From Rhodobacteraceae bacterium CCMM004 (GTDB lineage Bacteria; Pseudomonadota; Alphaproteobacteria; Rhodobacterales; Rhodobacteraceae): a stretch of DNA of 64,000 bases. Below the pieces are notes generated by a model. That model searched no databases and was not told the origin of the DNA. It saw only the letters and a list, made by a program, of their open reading frames with translations. Both the position numbers and the translations under genes were made by a program. The DNA is taken from contig RZWH01000001.1 of the NCBI GenBank assembly GCA_004005435.1, forward strand, positions 806,001 to 870,000, in the 5' to 3' direction. Below, one piece after another: positions 1-8,942 of this stretch; positions within the stretch are counted from its first letter, which is position 1, and every line of letters starts with the position of its first letter.

Positions 1-83
1 AGCACCAACAGCACCGTCGGCCCGGGGATCAGCAACAGCGCCGTCGATGCGGCGACGAAGGCGAACCAGAGCGAGAGGTCCAT
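1..83 (-). CDS. LysE/RhtB-family exporter, N-terminal fragment
   Basis: An ATG at 83 on the reverse strand opens a frame that runs off the left edge after 27 codons. The visible part is one hydrophobic helix ending in [12 protein letters not shown]. The IPGP turn after the first helix is the hallmark of LysE/RhtB amino acid exporters, which are six-helix inner-membrane proteins. Substrate cannot be inferred from so short a piece. It is divergent from fsa, about 110 bp away. Confidence 0.7.
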   Translation of the reverse strand, partial: MDLSLWFAFVAASTALLLIPGPTVLLV

Positions 84-193
84 GGGGCGCGGTCTCCGTG
101 GGCGGGACGGGCGGTCGCGAATGCGCGTTCTCATCCGGGGCCGGGTGCGCTATCTGTGCCGCAAGCGACGGACATAGGGAAGGGAGCCCCGCC

Positions 194-847
194 ATGAAAT
201 TCTTCGTCGACACCGCCGACGTGGACGCGATCCGCGAGTTGAACGACCTCGGGATGGTGGACGGGGTCACGACCAACCCCTCGCTGATCATGAAGTCCGG
301 CCGCGACATCAAAGAGGTGACGGCCGAGATCTGTGCCATGGTCGACGGCCCGGTCAGCGCCGAGACGGTGGCCACCGACGCCGACGGCATGATCGCCGAG
401 GGCCGCGAGCTGGCCAAGATCGCCGACAACATCACCGTGAAGGTGCCGCTGACCTGGGCCGGGCTCAAGGCGTGCAAGACGCTGACCGACGAGGGGCGGA
501 TGGTCAACGTCACCCTGTGCTTCTCGGCCAATCAGGCGCTCTTGGCGGCCAAGGCGGGCGCCACCTTCATCTCGCCCTTCATCGGTCGGCTGGACGATCT
601 GAACATCGACGGCATGGACCTGATCCAAGAGATCCGCACGATCTACGACAACTACGGCTACGAGACCCAGATCCTCGCGGCCTCCATCCGATCGCCCAAT
701 CACATGAAGGACGCAGCCCTGATCGGCGCCGACGTGGCGACCGCCCCCCCCGGCGTGATCAAGGCGATGGCCAACCACGTGTTGACCGACAAGGGTCTCG
801 ATGCCTTCCTCAAGGATTGGGCCAGCACCGGTCAGTCGATCCTCTAA
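194..847 (+). CDS. fsa: fructose-6-phosphate aldolase / transaldolase-like (TalC/MipB)
   Basis: A 217-residue TIM-barrel enzyme of the small transaldolase (FSA/TalC) type, acting on dihydroxyacetone or C3 units from sugar phosphates in the cytosol. Visible marks are the start [10 protein letters not shown], the GVTTNPSL strand-loop at 24-31, and Lys83 in NITVKVPLT, the position of the Schiff-base lysine. The length (about 215) is that of the short subfamily, not of classic 320-residue transaldolase. ATG194 was chosen because it follows AAGGGAG at good spacing; the open frame extends upstream but without family homology. Whether it is a true aldolase or a transaldolase cannot be told from sequence. 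Confidence 0.92.
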   Translation: MKFFVDTADVDAIRELNDLGMVDGVTTNPSLIMKSGRDIKEVTAEICAMVDGPVSAETVATDADGMIAEGRELAKIADNITVKVPLTWAGLKACKTLTDEGRMVNVTLCFSANQALLAAKAGATFISPFIGRLDDLNIDGMDLIQEIRTIYDNYGYETQILAASIRSPNHMKDAALIGADVATAPPGVIKAMANHVLTDKGLDAFLKDWASTGQSIL

Positions 848-971
848 AGCCTGTGTCCGCGCGGCCCCGGTTCGCGGCCGCCTGCACATCCGTGTCATTT
901 TGGCCGTGATTTCGACATCGCTGGTCAGGTATGCTTGTCCCAATCGAACAATAACGACGATTGAGGTGGAC

Positions 972-1676
972 ATGGGCGAGAGCGCAGCGATGGCCGACGA
1001 TCTGCGGCAGCGGATCATTCGGCAGCCCGACGTGATCTTGGAAGACATCGACGTCATGCGGGCCCTCGTGGCGGCCAACGACAAGGCCTTCGGCGACAAC
1101 GTGGTGGACCTGCGCGGCATCGCCATGGAGCGGCTGGAATCCCGGCTCGACCGGCTGGAGGAGACCCACCGCAGCGTCATCGCCGCCGCCTACGAGAACC
1201 TCGCGGGGACCAATCTGGTGCATCGCGCGGTGCTGCGGCTGATCGAGGCGCAGGATCTGGCGGCGCTCCTGGCCGATCTCGACGGGCCGCTCGCCGACAT
1301 CCTCAAGGTGGCGCGCCTGCGCCTGGTGCTGGAGACCGCCGGGGCGCCCGACGCCGCGGACGCGGCGCTGGGGCCGGCCCTGCACGTGGCCGGCGCGGGG
1401 TTCGTCGCACGCTATCTCGACCAGGGCCCCAACCCGCCCCAGCGCAAGGTTCTCCTGCGCCAGTGCGACGGCGGGCCGACGGCGATCTATGGCGCGGCGG
1501 GCGCGCATATCCGTTCCGAGGCGCTGTTGCGGCTCGATCTCGGAACGGGGCGTCTGCCGGGGATGCTGGTCCTCGGTTCGGAGGATCCGCATCAGTATAG
1601 CCCAGGGCACGGCACCGACCTTCTGACGTTCCTGGGCGCGGTATTCGAGGCGCAGATGCGCCGCTGTCTGGCATGA
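972..1676 (+). CDS. DUF484 family protein
   Basis: A 234-residue protein of the DUF484 family: an N-terminal helical part (DDLRQRIIRQPDVILEDIDV), a short coiled region, and a GAF-like C-terminal half. Its molecular function is unknown. It overlaps xerC by ATGA at 1673-1676, so the two are translationally coupled, and a DUF484-xerC pairing is common in proteobacteria. ATG972 follows GAGGTGG; the alternative ATG990 (MADDLRQRI) has no better ribosome site. Confidence 0.88.
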   Translation: MGESAAMADDLRQRIIRQPDVILEDIDVMRALVAANDKAFGDNVVDLRGIAMERLESRLDRLEETHRSVIAAAYENLAGTNLVHRAVLRLIEAQDLAALLADLDGPLADILKVARLRLVLETAGAPDAADAALGPALHVAGAGFVARYLDQGPNPPQRKVLLRQCDGGPTAIYGAAGAHIRSEALLRLDLGTGRLPGMLVLGSEDPHQYSPGHGTDLLTFLGAVFEAQMRRCLA

Positions 1677-2584
1677 TCTCACCGGGCCTGTCGGCGGCGC
1701 TGTCGGACTGGCTCGACCACCTGCGCGCGCTCGGCGGGGCGGCCGAGGCCACCTGCACGGCCTACCGCGCGGACGTCGCCGGGTGGCTGGCGTTCCAGCA
1801 GGCGCACCGCGGCGGGCCCATGGGCGCGGCGACGGTCGTGGCAACCCCCACCCGCGACATGCGCGCCTGGATGGCGGCCGAACGGGCCGGGGGGCTCTCC
1901 GCCCGCTCGCTGGCGCGCAAGCTGTCGGCGGTGAAGACGTTCGTGCGCTGGCTGGCCGAGCGCGACGGCGGCGACCCCACCGCGGTGCTGTCGGTGCGGG
2001 CGCCCAAGTTCCACCGCAAGCTGCCCCGCCCCCTGGCCGAGGACGCCGCCGCGGCGGTGCTCGACACGGTCGCCGAGCAGGCCGAGGGCTGGGTTGCGGC
2101 GCGGGATCGGGCGGTGGTGACGCTGCTCTACGGCTGCGGCCTGCGGATCTCGGAGGCGCTGTCGCTGACCGGCGCGGACGTGCCCCTGCCCCAGGTCCTG
2201 CGCATCACGGGCAAGGGCGGCAAAGAGCGGCTGGTGCCGGTCCTGCCGCTGGCACGCGAAGCGGTCGAAACCTATCGCCGGGCCTGCCCGCACCCGCTGC
2301 CTGCCGAGGGGGCGTTGTTCCGCGGGGTGCGCGGCGGTCCCCTGTCGCCCCGGGCGGTGCAGCGCGCGATGGAGGGGGCAAGGGCGCTCCTGGGCCTGCC
2401 GGCCACCGCCACGCCGCACGCCATGCGCCATTCCTTCGCCACCCATCTGATGACCGCCGGCGGCGATCTCAGGGCGATCCAGGAGCTCTTGGGCCACAGC
2501 GCACTGGCCACCACGCAGGCCTATACGGCGGTGGACGCGGCGCATCTGATGGAGGTCTACGACCGAGCCCATCCCAAGGCGTGA
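1673..2584 (+). CDS. xerC: tyrosine recombinase XerC
   Basis: A 303-residue site-specific recombinase that with XerD resolves chromosome dimers at dif. It has an N-terminal SAM-like core-binding domain (about 5-110) and a C-terminal catalytic domain. All catalytic residues are visible: Arg158 in GLRISEAL, the Lys in GKGGKER (180-186), His249-x-x-Arg252 in HAMRHSF, His275 in LLGHS, and the nucleophile Tyr284 in TTQAYT. Coupling to DUF484 and the chromosomal setting favour housekeeping XerC over an integrase. It ends next to a four-hairpin array shared with convergent pheA. Confidence 0.93.
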   Translation: MISPGLSAALSDWLDHLRALGGAAEATCTAYRADVAGWLAFQQAHRGGPMGAATVVATPTRDMRAWMAAERAGGLSARSLARKLSAVKTFVRWLAERDGGDPTAVLSVRAPKFHRKLPRPLAEDAAAAVLDTVAEQAEGWVAARDRAVVTLLYGCGLRISEALSLTGADVPLPQVLRITGKGGKERLVPVLPLAREAVETYRRACPHPLPAEGALFRGVRGGPLSPRAVQRAMEGARALLGLPATATPHAMRHSFATHLMTAGGDLRAIQELLGHSALATTQAYTAVDAAHLMEVYDRAHPKA

Positions 2585-2585
2585 G

Positions 2586-2699
2586 CGGACTTCTCGCGAA
2601 GTCCGGCGGGAAATCTCGCGATTTCCCGTCCCGACCGGTCGCGGTGGGGCGGTGGTGAAATTCGCGAGAATTTCCGCCGCACTTCGCGAGAAGTGCGGC
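2586..2699. repeat. array of four short hairpins between convergent xerC and pheA
   Basis: Four perfect stem-loops stand in a row: 2586-2605 (8-bp stem, loop TCGC), 2608-2627 (8-bp stem, loop TCGC), 2657-2674 (7-bp stem, loop GCGA), 2676-2699 (10-bp stem, loop GCGA). The last two are the reverse complements of the first two with compensated base changes, so the whole block is also a long inverted repeat. Read on either strand, two of the hairpins carry a GNRA-type loop. It probably serves as a two-way transcription end or mRNA-stabilising element. The second hairpin shares an 18-bp core with the array at 59497-59616. Confidence 0.85.
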
Positions 2700-2703
2700 C
2701 CGT

Positions 2704-3537
2704 CTAGTGACGGCGCGGATCGGCGGGATAAACGCCCAGCATGGTCAGTTCGGAGGTGAAATAGTCCAACTCCTCCAGTGCCAGGCGCACGTTGTGGTCG
2801 TCGGGATGCCCCTCGATGTCGGCATAGAACTGCGTCGCGGTGAACGCGCCGCCGACCATATAGCTCTCCAGCTTGGTCATGTTCACGCCATTCGTCGCAA
2901 ACCCGCCCATGGCCTTGTAGAGCGCCGCTGGGATATTGCGGACGCGAAAGACGAAGCTGGTGATCATCCCGTGTTCGCCGCGCCGGGTCTCGTCGGGTTC
3001 ACGCGCCATGACCAGGAACCGCGTGGTGTTGCGGTCGTGGTCCTCGATATGGCGCGCCAGCACCTCCAGTCCATAGATGTCGGCGGCGAGTTCCGAGGCC
3101 AGCGCCCCATGCGCGGGATCGCCCCGGGCGGCGATGGCCTGGGCCGACCCGGCGGTATCGGCGCCGGTGACCCCCTCGATGCCGTGGAGGCGCAGGAAGT
3201 CGCGGCACTGGCCCAAGAGTACGGTGTGGGTCGTCGCCGTGCGCACGTCGGCGAGCTTGGACCCCGGGACGCCGAGGAGGTTGATGTGGACCCGGACGAA
3301 CGCCTCGCCGACGATGTGCAGCTCCGACGAGGGCAGCAGCGAATGCACATCGGCCACCCGTCCATAGGTCGAGTTCTCCACCGCGATCATCCCCAAATCG
3401 GCCTCGCCCGAGCGCACCGCCGCCAGCGCGTCCTCGAAGCTGCGGCAGGGCAAGGGCTCCAACTCGGGATGGGTCTCGACGCAGGCCTGGTGCGAATAGG
3501 CCCCGAGTTCGCCCTGGAATGAGATGCGTCCGGTCAT
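2704..3537 (-). CDS. pheA: prephenate dehydratase (ACT-domain)
   Basis: A 277-residue monofunctional prephenate dehydratase converting prephenate to phenylpyruvate in phenylalanine synthesis. The PDT domain starts at ISFQGELGAYSH and includes GMIAVENSTYGRV and the conserved NTTRFLV segment. A C-terminal ACT domain (about 192-270) contains LESYMVGG, which corresponds to the Phe-binding ESRP region and suggests feedback inhibition by phenylalanine. No chorismate mutase domain is present. The gene is divergent from the membrane cytochrome c gene, an arrangement familiar from Rhodobacterales. Confidence 0.95.
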   Translation of the reverse strand: MTGRISFQGELGAYSHQACVETHPELEPLPCRSFEDALAAVRSGEADLGMIAVENSTYGRVADVHSLLPSSELHIVGEAFVRVHINLLGVPGSKLADVRTATTHTVLLGQCRDFLRLHGIEGVTGADTAGSAQAIAARGDPAHGALASELAADIYGLEVLARHIEDHDRNTTRFLVMAREPDETRRGEHGMITSFVFRVRNIPAALYKAMGGFATNGVNMTKLESYMVGGAFTATQFYADIEGHPDDHNVRLALEELDYFTSELTMLGVYPADPRRH

Positions 3538-3597
3538 GGCTGGTCCCCCGCCGTCGCGGTTTTCGACCGCAGCACATTTGGTCGCGCCTCATATCGC

Positions 3598-3626
3598 TTG
3601 ATCGCGGGGGGCGGAAGCGCATAGGT
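3598..3626 (+). promoter_or_regulatory. candidate promoter for the cytochrome c gene
   Basis: TTGATC at 3598-3603 and ATAGGT at 3621-3626 are separated by 17 bp, about 35 bp before the ATG at 3661. It is a plausible vegetative promoter by pattern only. Confidence 0.35.
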
Positions 3627-3660
3627 AGGCGCCAATCAAAAACGGCGAGGACAGCGCGAC

Positions 3661-4179
3661 ATGTTCGACACAATGACCCTGACCAAGCTTGTGGGCGGCT
3701 TTTGCGGCGCGCTTCTGGTCTTCCTGCTGGGCGGATGGGCTGCCGAGACATTGTACCACACGGGCGGCGGGCATTACGGCGAGGCCGAGCAGGCATACGT
3801 GATCGACACCGGCGAGGGCGGCGGCGACGCGGAGCCGGAAGAAGAGCTGGACTTTGCCACGGTCATGGCCTCGGCCGACGCCGGCGCGGGCGAGCGGGTG
3901 TGGGGCAAGTGCCGGGCCTGTCACAAGCTGGAGGACGGCGCCAACGGCACCGGCCCGCATCTCTACGACGTGGTGGGCCGCCCGGTGGGCGGCGTCGATG
4001 GCTTCAACTATTCCGGCGCGCTGAGCGCTGTGGCCGACGTGTGGTCGCCGGAGCATCTCAACGCCTTTCTCGAGGATCCGCGCGGTTATGCGCCCGGCAC
4101 CTCGATGGGCTTTGCCGGCCTGCCCAAGGTCGAGGATCGGGCGAACCTGATCGCCTACCTCGATACGATCGGATCCTGA
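3661..4179 (+). CDS. cycM: membrane-anchored cytochrome c (cy / c552 type)
   Basis: A 172-residue class I cytochrome c held in the inner membrane by an uncleaved N-terminal helix (about 8-27), followed by an acidic linker (about 50-65) and the haem domain. The haem site is C84-R-A-C87-H88 and the sixth ligand is probably Met149 in GTSMGF. Proteins of this build carry electrons from the bc1 complex to terminal oxidases or the photosynthetic reaction centre. The position beside pheA matches the cycM locus known in Paracoccus. Confidence 0.9.
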   Translation: MFDTMTLTKLVGGFCGALLVFLLGGWAAETLYHTGGGHYGEAEQAYVIDTGEGGGDAEPEEELDFATVMASADAGAGERVWGKCRACHKLEDGANGTGPHLYDVVGRPVGGVDGFNYSGALSAVADVWSPEHLNAFLEDPRGYAPGTSMGFAGLPKVEDRANLIAYLDTIGS

Positions 4180-4218
4180 CGGGCACGGACCTGCCCGGCG
4201 GGCCCAGACCTCCTCATG

Positions 4219-4251
4219 GCGCCGGATCCGTGCTCGGGTTCGGCGCTTTTT
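4219..4251 (+). terminator. intrinsic terminator after the cytochrome c gene
   Basis: GCGCCG at 4219-4224 pairs with CGGCGC at 4241-4246, with an inner CCG/CGG pairing and a TGCT loop, followed by TTTTT at 4247-4251. Confidence 0.75.
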
Positions 4252-4376
4252 CGTGCGTCGTCGGACCGCAACGCTCTCACCCCGCGTTCACGTACATGCA
4301 ACTTGATTGTTCGACAGCGGCGATTCTAGCCTAGTTTGTCCCTGAAGAGACCGTTTCCAAACGTCGGAGCCCGCGC

Positions 4377-6296
4377 ATGTTTGACCGTCCCGCCCGAGCC
4401 CTCGCCCTGTCCCGTGTCGTGCGGCCCGCCGGTCCCGGCCTCGCTCTGACCGGCAGCGCCTTGATGGCGATGGCTGCCATGGCCATGGCCCAGTCCGACG
4501 ACAGCGCCGACAACCCCGTAACCGTCAGCCACGCCTACACCAACTTCGGCACCCCGCTCTACGGCCCCGAGATGGAGCATCTGGCCTACGTGAACCCCGA
4601 CGCGCCCAAGGGCGGCCAGTATTCCACGTGGAGCCTTGGGAACTTCGACAGTTTCAACCAATACGCCCGCGCGGGCGTGCCCGCGGCGCTGAACACGATC
4701 GGGGTCGAGCAGCTGATGACCTCGACGCTGGACGACCCCTATGCCAGCTACTGCTACCTGTGCGAGACGGTGGAGTACGACGCCGAGCGGACCTACGCGA
4801 CCTTCACCCTGCGCCGCGACGTGACCTTCGCCGACGGCACGCCGATGACGGCGCACGACATCGCCTTCACCGTTCAGTTGTTCATCGAGCAGGGGATTCC
4901 CGAGTTCCGCCAATCGGCGGTGCAGTTCTACGACTCGGTCGATGTGCTCGACGACTACACCATCCGCTTCGTCTTCTCCGACTTCATGCCGCCCAAGGTG
5001 CGGGTGCAGCAGGCCGGCGCGACGCCCGCCTTTTCCAAGGCGTGGTTCGAGGAGAACGAGGTGCGCCTCGACGAGAGCTCGCAGACCCCGTTCATGGCCA
5101 CCGGACCCTATGTCCTGGACGAGGTCGATTGGAACCGCCGCGTGGTCTATCGCAAGGATTCCGACTTCTGGGGCGAAGACGCGCCGTTCAACGTCGGGCG
5201 CAACAACTTCGAAACGGTGCGCATCGACTATTTCGCCGACACCTCCGCCGCGCTGGAGGCGTTCAAGGCGGGCGAGTACCTGATCCGGTTCGAAAGCGAT
5301 CCCGCCGACTGGAACACCGGGTATGACTTTCCGGCGGTCGACGCCGGCCATGTGATCCTGGAGGAAATCCCGGACGGCAATGTGGCCGAACGGTTCTCTT
5401 GGAACTTCAACCTCAACCGCGAGAAATGGCAGGACATCCGCGTCCGCCGCGCCATCGGCATGATGTTCAACTTCGAATGGTCGAACGAGACGCTGTATTA
5501 CGGCGACTACGGCCTGCCGGTGTCGTTCTGGACCGGCACCGACCTGGAGGCCCAGGGCACCCCGTCCGAGGCGGAACTGGCACTCTTGCAGCCGCTCGTC
5601 GACGAGGGACTCCTGGATCCAGAGATCCTGACCGAACCGGCGCGCGTGCCCGAAACCCACGGCGTGGACAGCAACCGCCCGTCGCGCGGCCTGATCCGCG
5701 CTGCCAACCGCCTGCTGGACGAGGCGGGTTGGGAGGTCGGCGCCGACGGCGTGCGCAGCAAGGACGGCGAGCGCCTGACGCTGAACTTCATCCAGTTCAA
5801 CTCGCGCTACGACCGGGTGATCACGCCGTTCCTGTCGAACCTGGAGCTGATCGGCGTCGATGGCGAGTTGGAGCGGATGGACACCGCGCAGTATGTCGAG
5901 CGCCGCCGCAACGACGACTTCGACCTGACCAACCAGCGGTTCTCGATGGGGTTCGAGCCGTCGACCGGCCTGCGCCAGTGGTTCGGGTCCGAGGGCGCCG
6001 ACGAGAGCTCGCGCAACGTCATGCGGCTCAAGAGCCCCGCAGTGGACCGGCTGTTGGAGGTGATCAACGACACCACCGAACTGGACGACCTGACCGCGGC
6101 GACCAATGCGCTCGACCGGGTGCTGCGACACCTGAGCTTCGACATTCCGTATTTCTACCAACCCAACAACCTGGTGGCCTATTGGGATGTCTACGAGCAC
6201 CCGGAGGAGCTGCCGCCGTTCGGCACCGGCAGTCTCGACTTCTGGTGGTATGACGCCGACCGTGCCGCGGAACTGAGACAGGCCGGAGCGCTCTGA
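4377..6296 (+). CDS. yejA: oligopeptide ABC transporter substrate-binding protein (YejA-like)
   Basis: A 639-residue periplasmic solute-binding protein of the SBP_bac_5 (peptide/nickel) family. Residues 1-38 form a long signal peptide ending in AMAMA, then the mature domain opens with a [15 protein letters not shown] segment typical of the YejA group. It captures peptides for YejBEF. It lies 4 bp before yejB and heads a five-gene operon. A terminator after the cytochrome c gene separates it from upstream transcription. Confidence 0.92.
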   Translation: MFDRPARALALSRVVRPAGPGLALTGSALMAMAAMAMAQSDDSADNPVTVSHAYTNFGTPLYGPEMEHLAYVNPDAPKGGQYSTWSLGNFDSFNQYARAGVPAALNTIGVEQLMTSTLDDPYASYCYLCETVEYDAERTYATFTLRRDVTFADGTPMTAHDIAFTVQLFIEQGIPEFRQSAVQFYDSVDVLDDYTIRFVFSDFMPPKVRVQQAGATPAFSKAWFEENEVRLDESSQTPFMATGPYVLDEVDWNRRVVYRKDSDFWGEDAPFNVGRNNFETVRIDYFADTSAALEAFKAGEYLIRFESDPADWNTGYDFPAVDAGHVILEEIPDGNVAERFSWNFNLNREKWQDIRVRRAIGMMFNFEWSNETLYYGDYGLPVSFWTGTDLEAQGTPSEAELALLQPLVDEGLLDPEILTEPARVPETHGVDSNRPSRGLIRAANRLLDEAGWEVGADGVRSKDGERLTLNFIQFNSRYDRVITPFLSNLELIGVDGELERMDTAQYVERRRNDDFDLTNQRFSMGFEPSTGLRQWFGSEGADESSRNVMRLKSPAVDRLLEVINDTTELDDLTAATNALDRVLRHLSFDIPYFYQPNNLVAYWDVYEHPEELPPFGTGSLDFWWYDADRAAELRQAGAL

Positions 6297-6300
6297 GCCC

Positions 6301-7377
6301 ATGGGCGCCTACATCCTCAGGCGGCTGCTGCTGATCATCCCGACGCTGATCGGGATCATGGTCATCAACTTCACTCTGACGCAGTTCGTGCCGGGCGGCC
6401 CGATCGAGCAGATCATCGCCCGGATGGAGGGCGACGGGAACGTGTTCGAAAGCTTCTCGGGCAGCGGACCGGAGTTCGAGGGCAGCAACGACACCGAATA
6501 CGCCGGCGCCCGCGGCCTGCCCCAGGACTTCATCGAAGAGCTGGAGCGCGAGTTCGGCTTCGACAAACCGCCCCTGGAACGGTTCCTCACGATGATGTGG
6601 AACTACATCCGCTTCGACTTTGGCGAGAGCTATTTCCGGTCGATCAGCGTCGTCGATCTGGTGCTGGAAAAGATGCCGGTCTCGATCACGCTCGGCCTCT
6701 GGTCGACGGTGATCGCCTATCTGGTGTCGATCCCGCTGGGCATACGCAAGGCGGTGCGGGACGGCTCGTCCTTCGACACCTGGACCAGCGGGCTGATCAT
6801 CGTCGCCTATGCGATCCCGGGGTTCCTGTTCGCGATCCTGCTGCTCGTGCTGTTCGCGGGGGGGTCGTATTTCCAGATTTTCCCGCTCAGGGGGCTGACC
6901 TCGGACGGGTGGGAGAACTTCTCGCTCTTCCGCAAGGTCACGGATTATCTCTGGCACATCATCCTGCCTGTGACGGCCTCCACCATCTCGGCCTTTGCCA
7001 CGCTGACGCTGCTGACCAAGAACAGCTTTCTCGACGAGATCAAGAAGCAGTACGTGATCACCGCGCGCGCCAAGGGGCTCAAGGAGCGGCGGGTCCTCTA
7101 CGGCCACGTGTTCCGCAACGCCATGCTGATCGTCATCGCCGGGTTCCCGGCGGTGTTCATCGGCGTGTTCTTTGGCGGCAGCCTGATCATCGAGACGATC
7201 TTCTCGCTGGACGGACTGGGGCGGCTGGGGTTCGAGGCGGCGGTGGCACGGGATTATCCGGTGATCTTTGGCACCCTGTTCTTCTTTGGCCTGGTGGGCC
7301 TGGTCGTCGGGATTCTCAGCGATCTGATGTATGTCCTGGTCGATCCGCGCATCGACTTCGAGACGCGGGAGGGCTGA
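6301..7377 (+). CDS. yejB: oligopeptide ABC transporter permease (YejB-like)
   Basis: A 358-residue inner-membrane permease of the DppB/OppB class with six predicted helices. The N-terminus [20 protein letters not shown] is the usual first helix. The cytoplasmic EAA loop that docks on the ATPase is at [20 protein letters not shown]. It starts 4 bp after yejA and is followed by yejE within 3 bp. Confidence 0.93.
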   Translation: MGAYILRRLLLIIPTLIGIMVINFTLTQFVPGGPIEQIIARMEGDGNVFESFSGSGPEFEGSNDTEYAGARGLPQDFIEELEREFGFDKPPLERFLTMMWNYIRFDFGESYFRSISVVDLVLEKMPVSITLGLWSTVIAYLVSIPLGIRKAVRDGSSFDTWTSGLIIVAYAIPGFLFAILLLVLFAGGSYFQIFPLRGLTSDGWENFSLFRKVTDYLWHIILPVTASTISAFATLTLLTKNSFLDEIKKQYVITARAKGLKERRVLYGHVFRNAMLIVIAGFPAVFIGVFFGGSLIIETIFSLDGLGRLGFEAAVARDYPVIFGTLFFFGLVGLVVGILSDLMYVLVDPRIDFETREG

Positions 7378-7380
7378 GCC

Positions 7381-8613
7381 GTGGCGCATCCCGACCTCCG
7401 CCACGACCCAGCGGCGCCGACCGAGCCCGGCGTCGTCACCCCGCCGCCTCAGCCGGGGGCGGGTGGGCACGACGCCCCGCCGCCGGTGGCCCCCGCCCGG
7501 CGGCGCCCGTTCCTCAGCCCGCTGAACCAGCGCCGCTGGCGCAATTTCCGCCGCAACCGCCGCGCCTTCTGGTCCCTGTGGATCTTTGGCATCCTGTTCG
7601 GGCTGTCGCTCATGGCCGAGTTCATCGCCAACGACAAACCCATCCTGGTCAGCTATCGCGGCGACCTCTACACCCCGGTCTTCGCCTTCTATCCCGAGAC
7701 GGCGTTCGGCGGCGATTTCCGCACCGAGGCGGTCTACGGCGACCCCGAAGTGCAGTGCCTGATCAAGACCGGGGGCAACGTCGACTGCTTCGACATACCC
7801 GAAGAGCTGCTGGCCGAGGTCGACGCGGGCGGGACGCCCGGCGACGATTTCCACAGCGGCTGGATCCTCTGGCCGCCGATCCCCTATAGCTACAACACCA
7901 TCTCGGACGTGGGCGGCCCGGCCCCCTCGCCCCCCGATGGCAACCACATCCTGGGGACCGACGACACCGCGCGGGACGTGGCGGCGCGGGTGATCTACGG
8001 CTTTCGCCTGTCGATCATGTTCACCCTGATCGTCACCGTCCTGACCTCGATCATCGGCATCGTCGCGGGCGCGGTGCAGGGCTATTTCGGCGGCTGGCTC
8101 GACCTGATCTTCCAGCGGCTGATCGAGATCTGGGTCTCCACCCCATCGCTCTACATCATCATCATCCTGTTCGCGATTTTGGGCCGAAGTTTCTGGCTCT
8201 TGGTCTTCGTCACCGTGCTCTTCGGCTGGCCGGCGCTGGTGGGCATCGTTCGGGCCGAGTTCCTGCGCGCGCGCAACTTCGAATACGTGCGCGCGGCGCG
8301 GGCGCTCGGGGTGTCGAACTGGACGATCATGTTCCGCCACATGCTGCCGAACGCGATGGTGGCGACGGTCACGATGCTGCCCTTCATCATCACCGGCACC
8401 ATTGCGACGCTGGCCTCTCTGGACTTCCTTGGGTTCGGCCTGCCGTCCTCGGCGCCGTCGCTGGGCGAGCTGACCCTGCAGGCGAAGCAGAACCTCCAGG
8501 CGCCGTGGCTCGGCTTTACCGCCTTCGCGACCTTCGCGATCATGCTGTCGCTCCTCGTGTTCATCTTCGAGGGGATCCGCGACGCCTTCGACCCCAGGAA
8601 GACCTTTCAATGA
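7381..8613 (+). CDS. yejE: oligopeptide ABC transporter permease (YejE-like)
   Basis: A 410-residue permease of the DppC/OppC class, partner of YejB. The EAA loop is at RAARALGVSNWTIMFRHMLP. It starts with GTG (7381) after GGAGGG. The first 45 or so residues are a proline/alanine-rich cytoplasmic extension before LNQRRWRNFRRNRRAF, longer than in typical OppC. Its stop overlaps the start of the next small gene (ATGA at 8610). Confidence 0.92.
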   Translation: MAHPDLRHDPAAPTEPGVVTPPPQPGAGGHDAPPPVAPARRRPFLSPLNQRRWRNFRRNRRAFWSLWIFGILFGLSLMAEFIANDKPILVSYRGDLYTPVFAFYPETAFGGDFRTEAVYGDPEVQCLIKTGGNVDCFDIPEELLAEVDAGGTPGDDFHSGWILWPPIPYSYNTISDVGGPAPSPPDGNHILGTDDTARDVAARVIYGFRLSIMFTLIVTVLTSIIGIVAGAVQGYFGGWLDLIFQRLIEIWVSTPSLYIIIILFAILGRSFWLLVFVTVLFGWPALVGIVRAEFLRARNFEYVRAARALGVSNWTIMFRHMLPNAMVATVTMLPFIITGTIATLASLDFLGFGLPSSAPSLGELTLQAKQNLQAPWLGFTAFATFAIMLSLLVFIFEGIRDAFDPRKTFQ

Positions 8614-8942
8614 CCGACGCCGGGGCGATCCCGTATCTGCGCACGGCCTACTGGATCGCCATGGCGGTCCACGCCGCCGCGTTCCTATGGCTGATGTTCG
8701 TGGCGACGCTGAACGCGGTCTTCGTGGCCACCACCGCCAACTCCATGGCGTCCAACGGCTTTGCCGCCTTCCTCGCGTTCGTCCAGTGGGTGTTCCCGGC
8801 GCTCCTGCCCGGCATGGCGCTCTTGTCCCATGCGATCCGCTGGCGGCAGGGGCAGAGCCCGACCCCGGCCCACCGGATCGTGGTCGTCGTCACCGGCGCG
8901 ATGCTGGCCGGTCTGACCCTCTTTGCGGTGGCGACGGTATGA
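8610..8942 (+). CDS. small membrane protein inside the yej operon
   Basis: A 110-residue protein with about three hydrophobic segments (about 10-33, 48-68, 88-108) and no recognised domain. It is coupled at both ends by ATGA overlaps with yejE and yejF, so it is certainly co-translated with the transporter. I do not recognise the family. Its position suggests an accessory membrane subunit of the importer, or a passenger gene. The standard Escherichia coli yejABEF operon has no such gene. Confidence 0.8.
   Translation: MTDAGAIPYLRTAYWIAMAVHAAAFLWLMFVATLNAVFVATTANSMASNGFAAFLAFVQWVFPALLPGMALLSHAIRWRQGQSPTPAHRIVVVVTGAMLAGLTLFAVATV

Noticed and set aside
84-193. Extension of the transaldolase frame upstream to position 47.
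   Set aside because: It would overlap the divergent LysE start, has no homology, and ATG194 has its own ribosome site.
1673-2584. XerC as a phage or integron integrase.
   Set aside because: It is coupled to DUF484, has normal XerC length and motifs, and no phage genes are nearby.
2586-2699. Hairpin arrays as a CRISPR array.
   Set aside because: Units are palindromes of different sequence without unique spacers of even size, and no cas genes are present.
4326-8610. Long open frames on the reverse strand opposite yejA, yejB and yejE (about 650 and 850 codons).
   Set aside because: They mirror the codon structure of real GC-rich genes, are rich in Arg/His/Gly/Asp/Val with no recognisable domain, and lie antisense to well-supported transporter genes.
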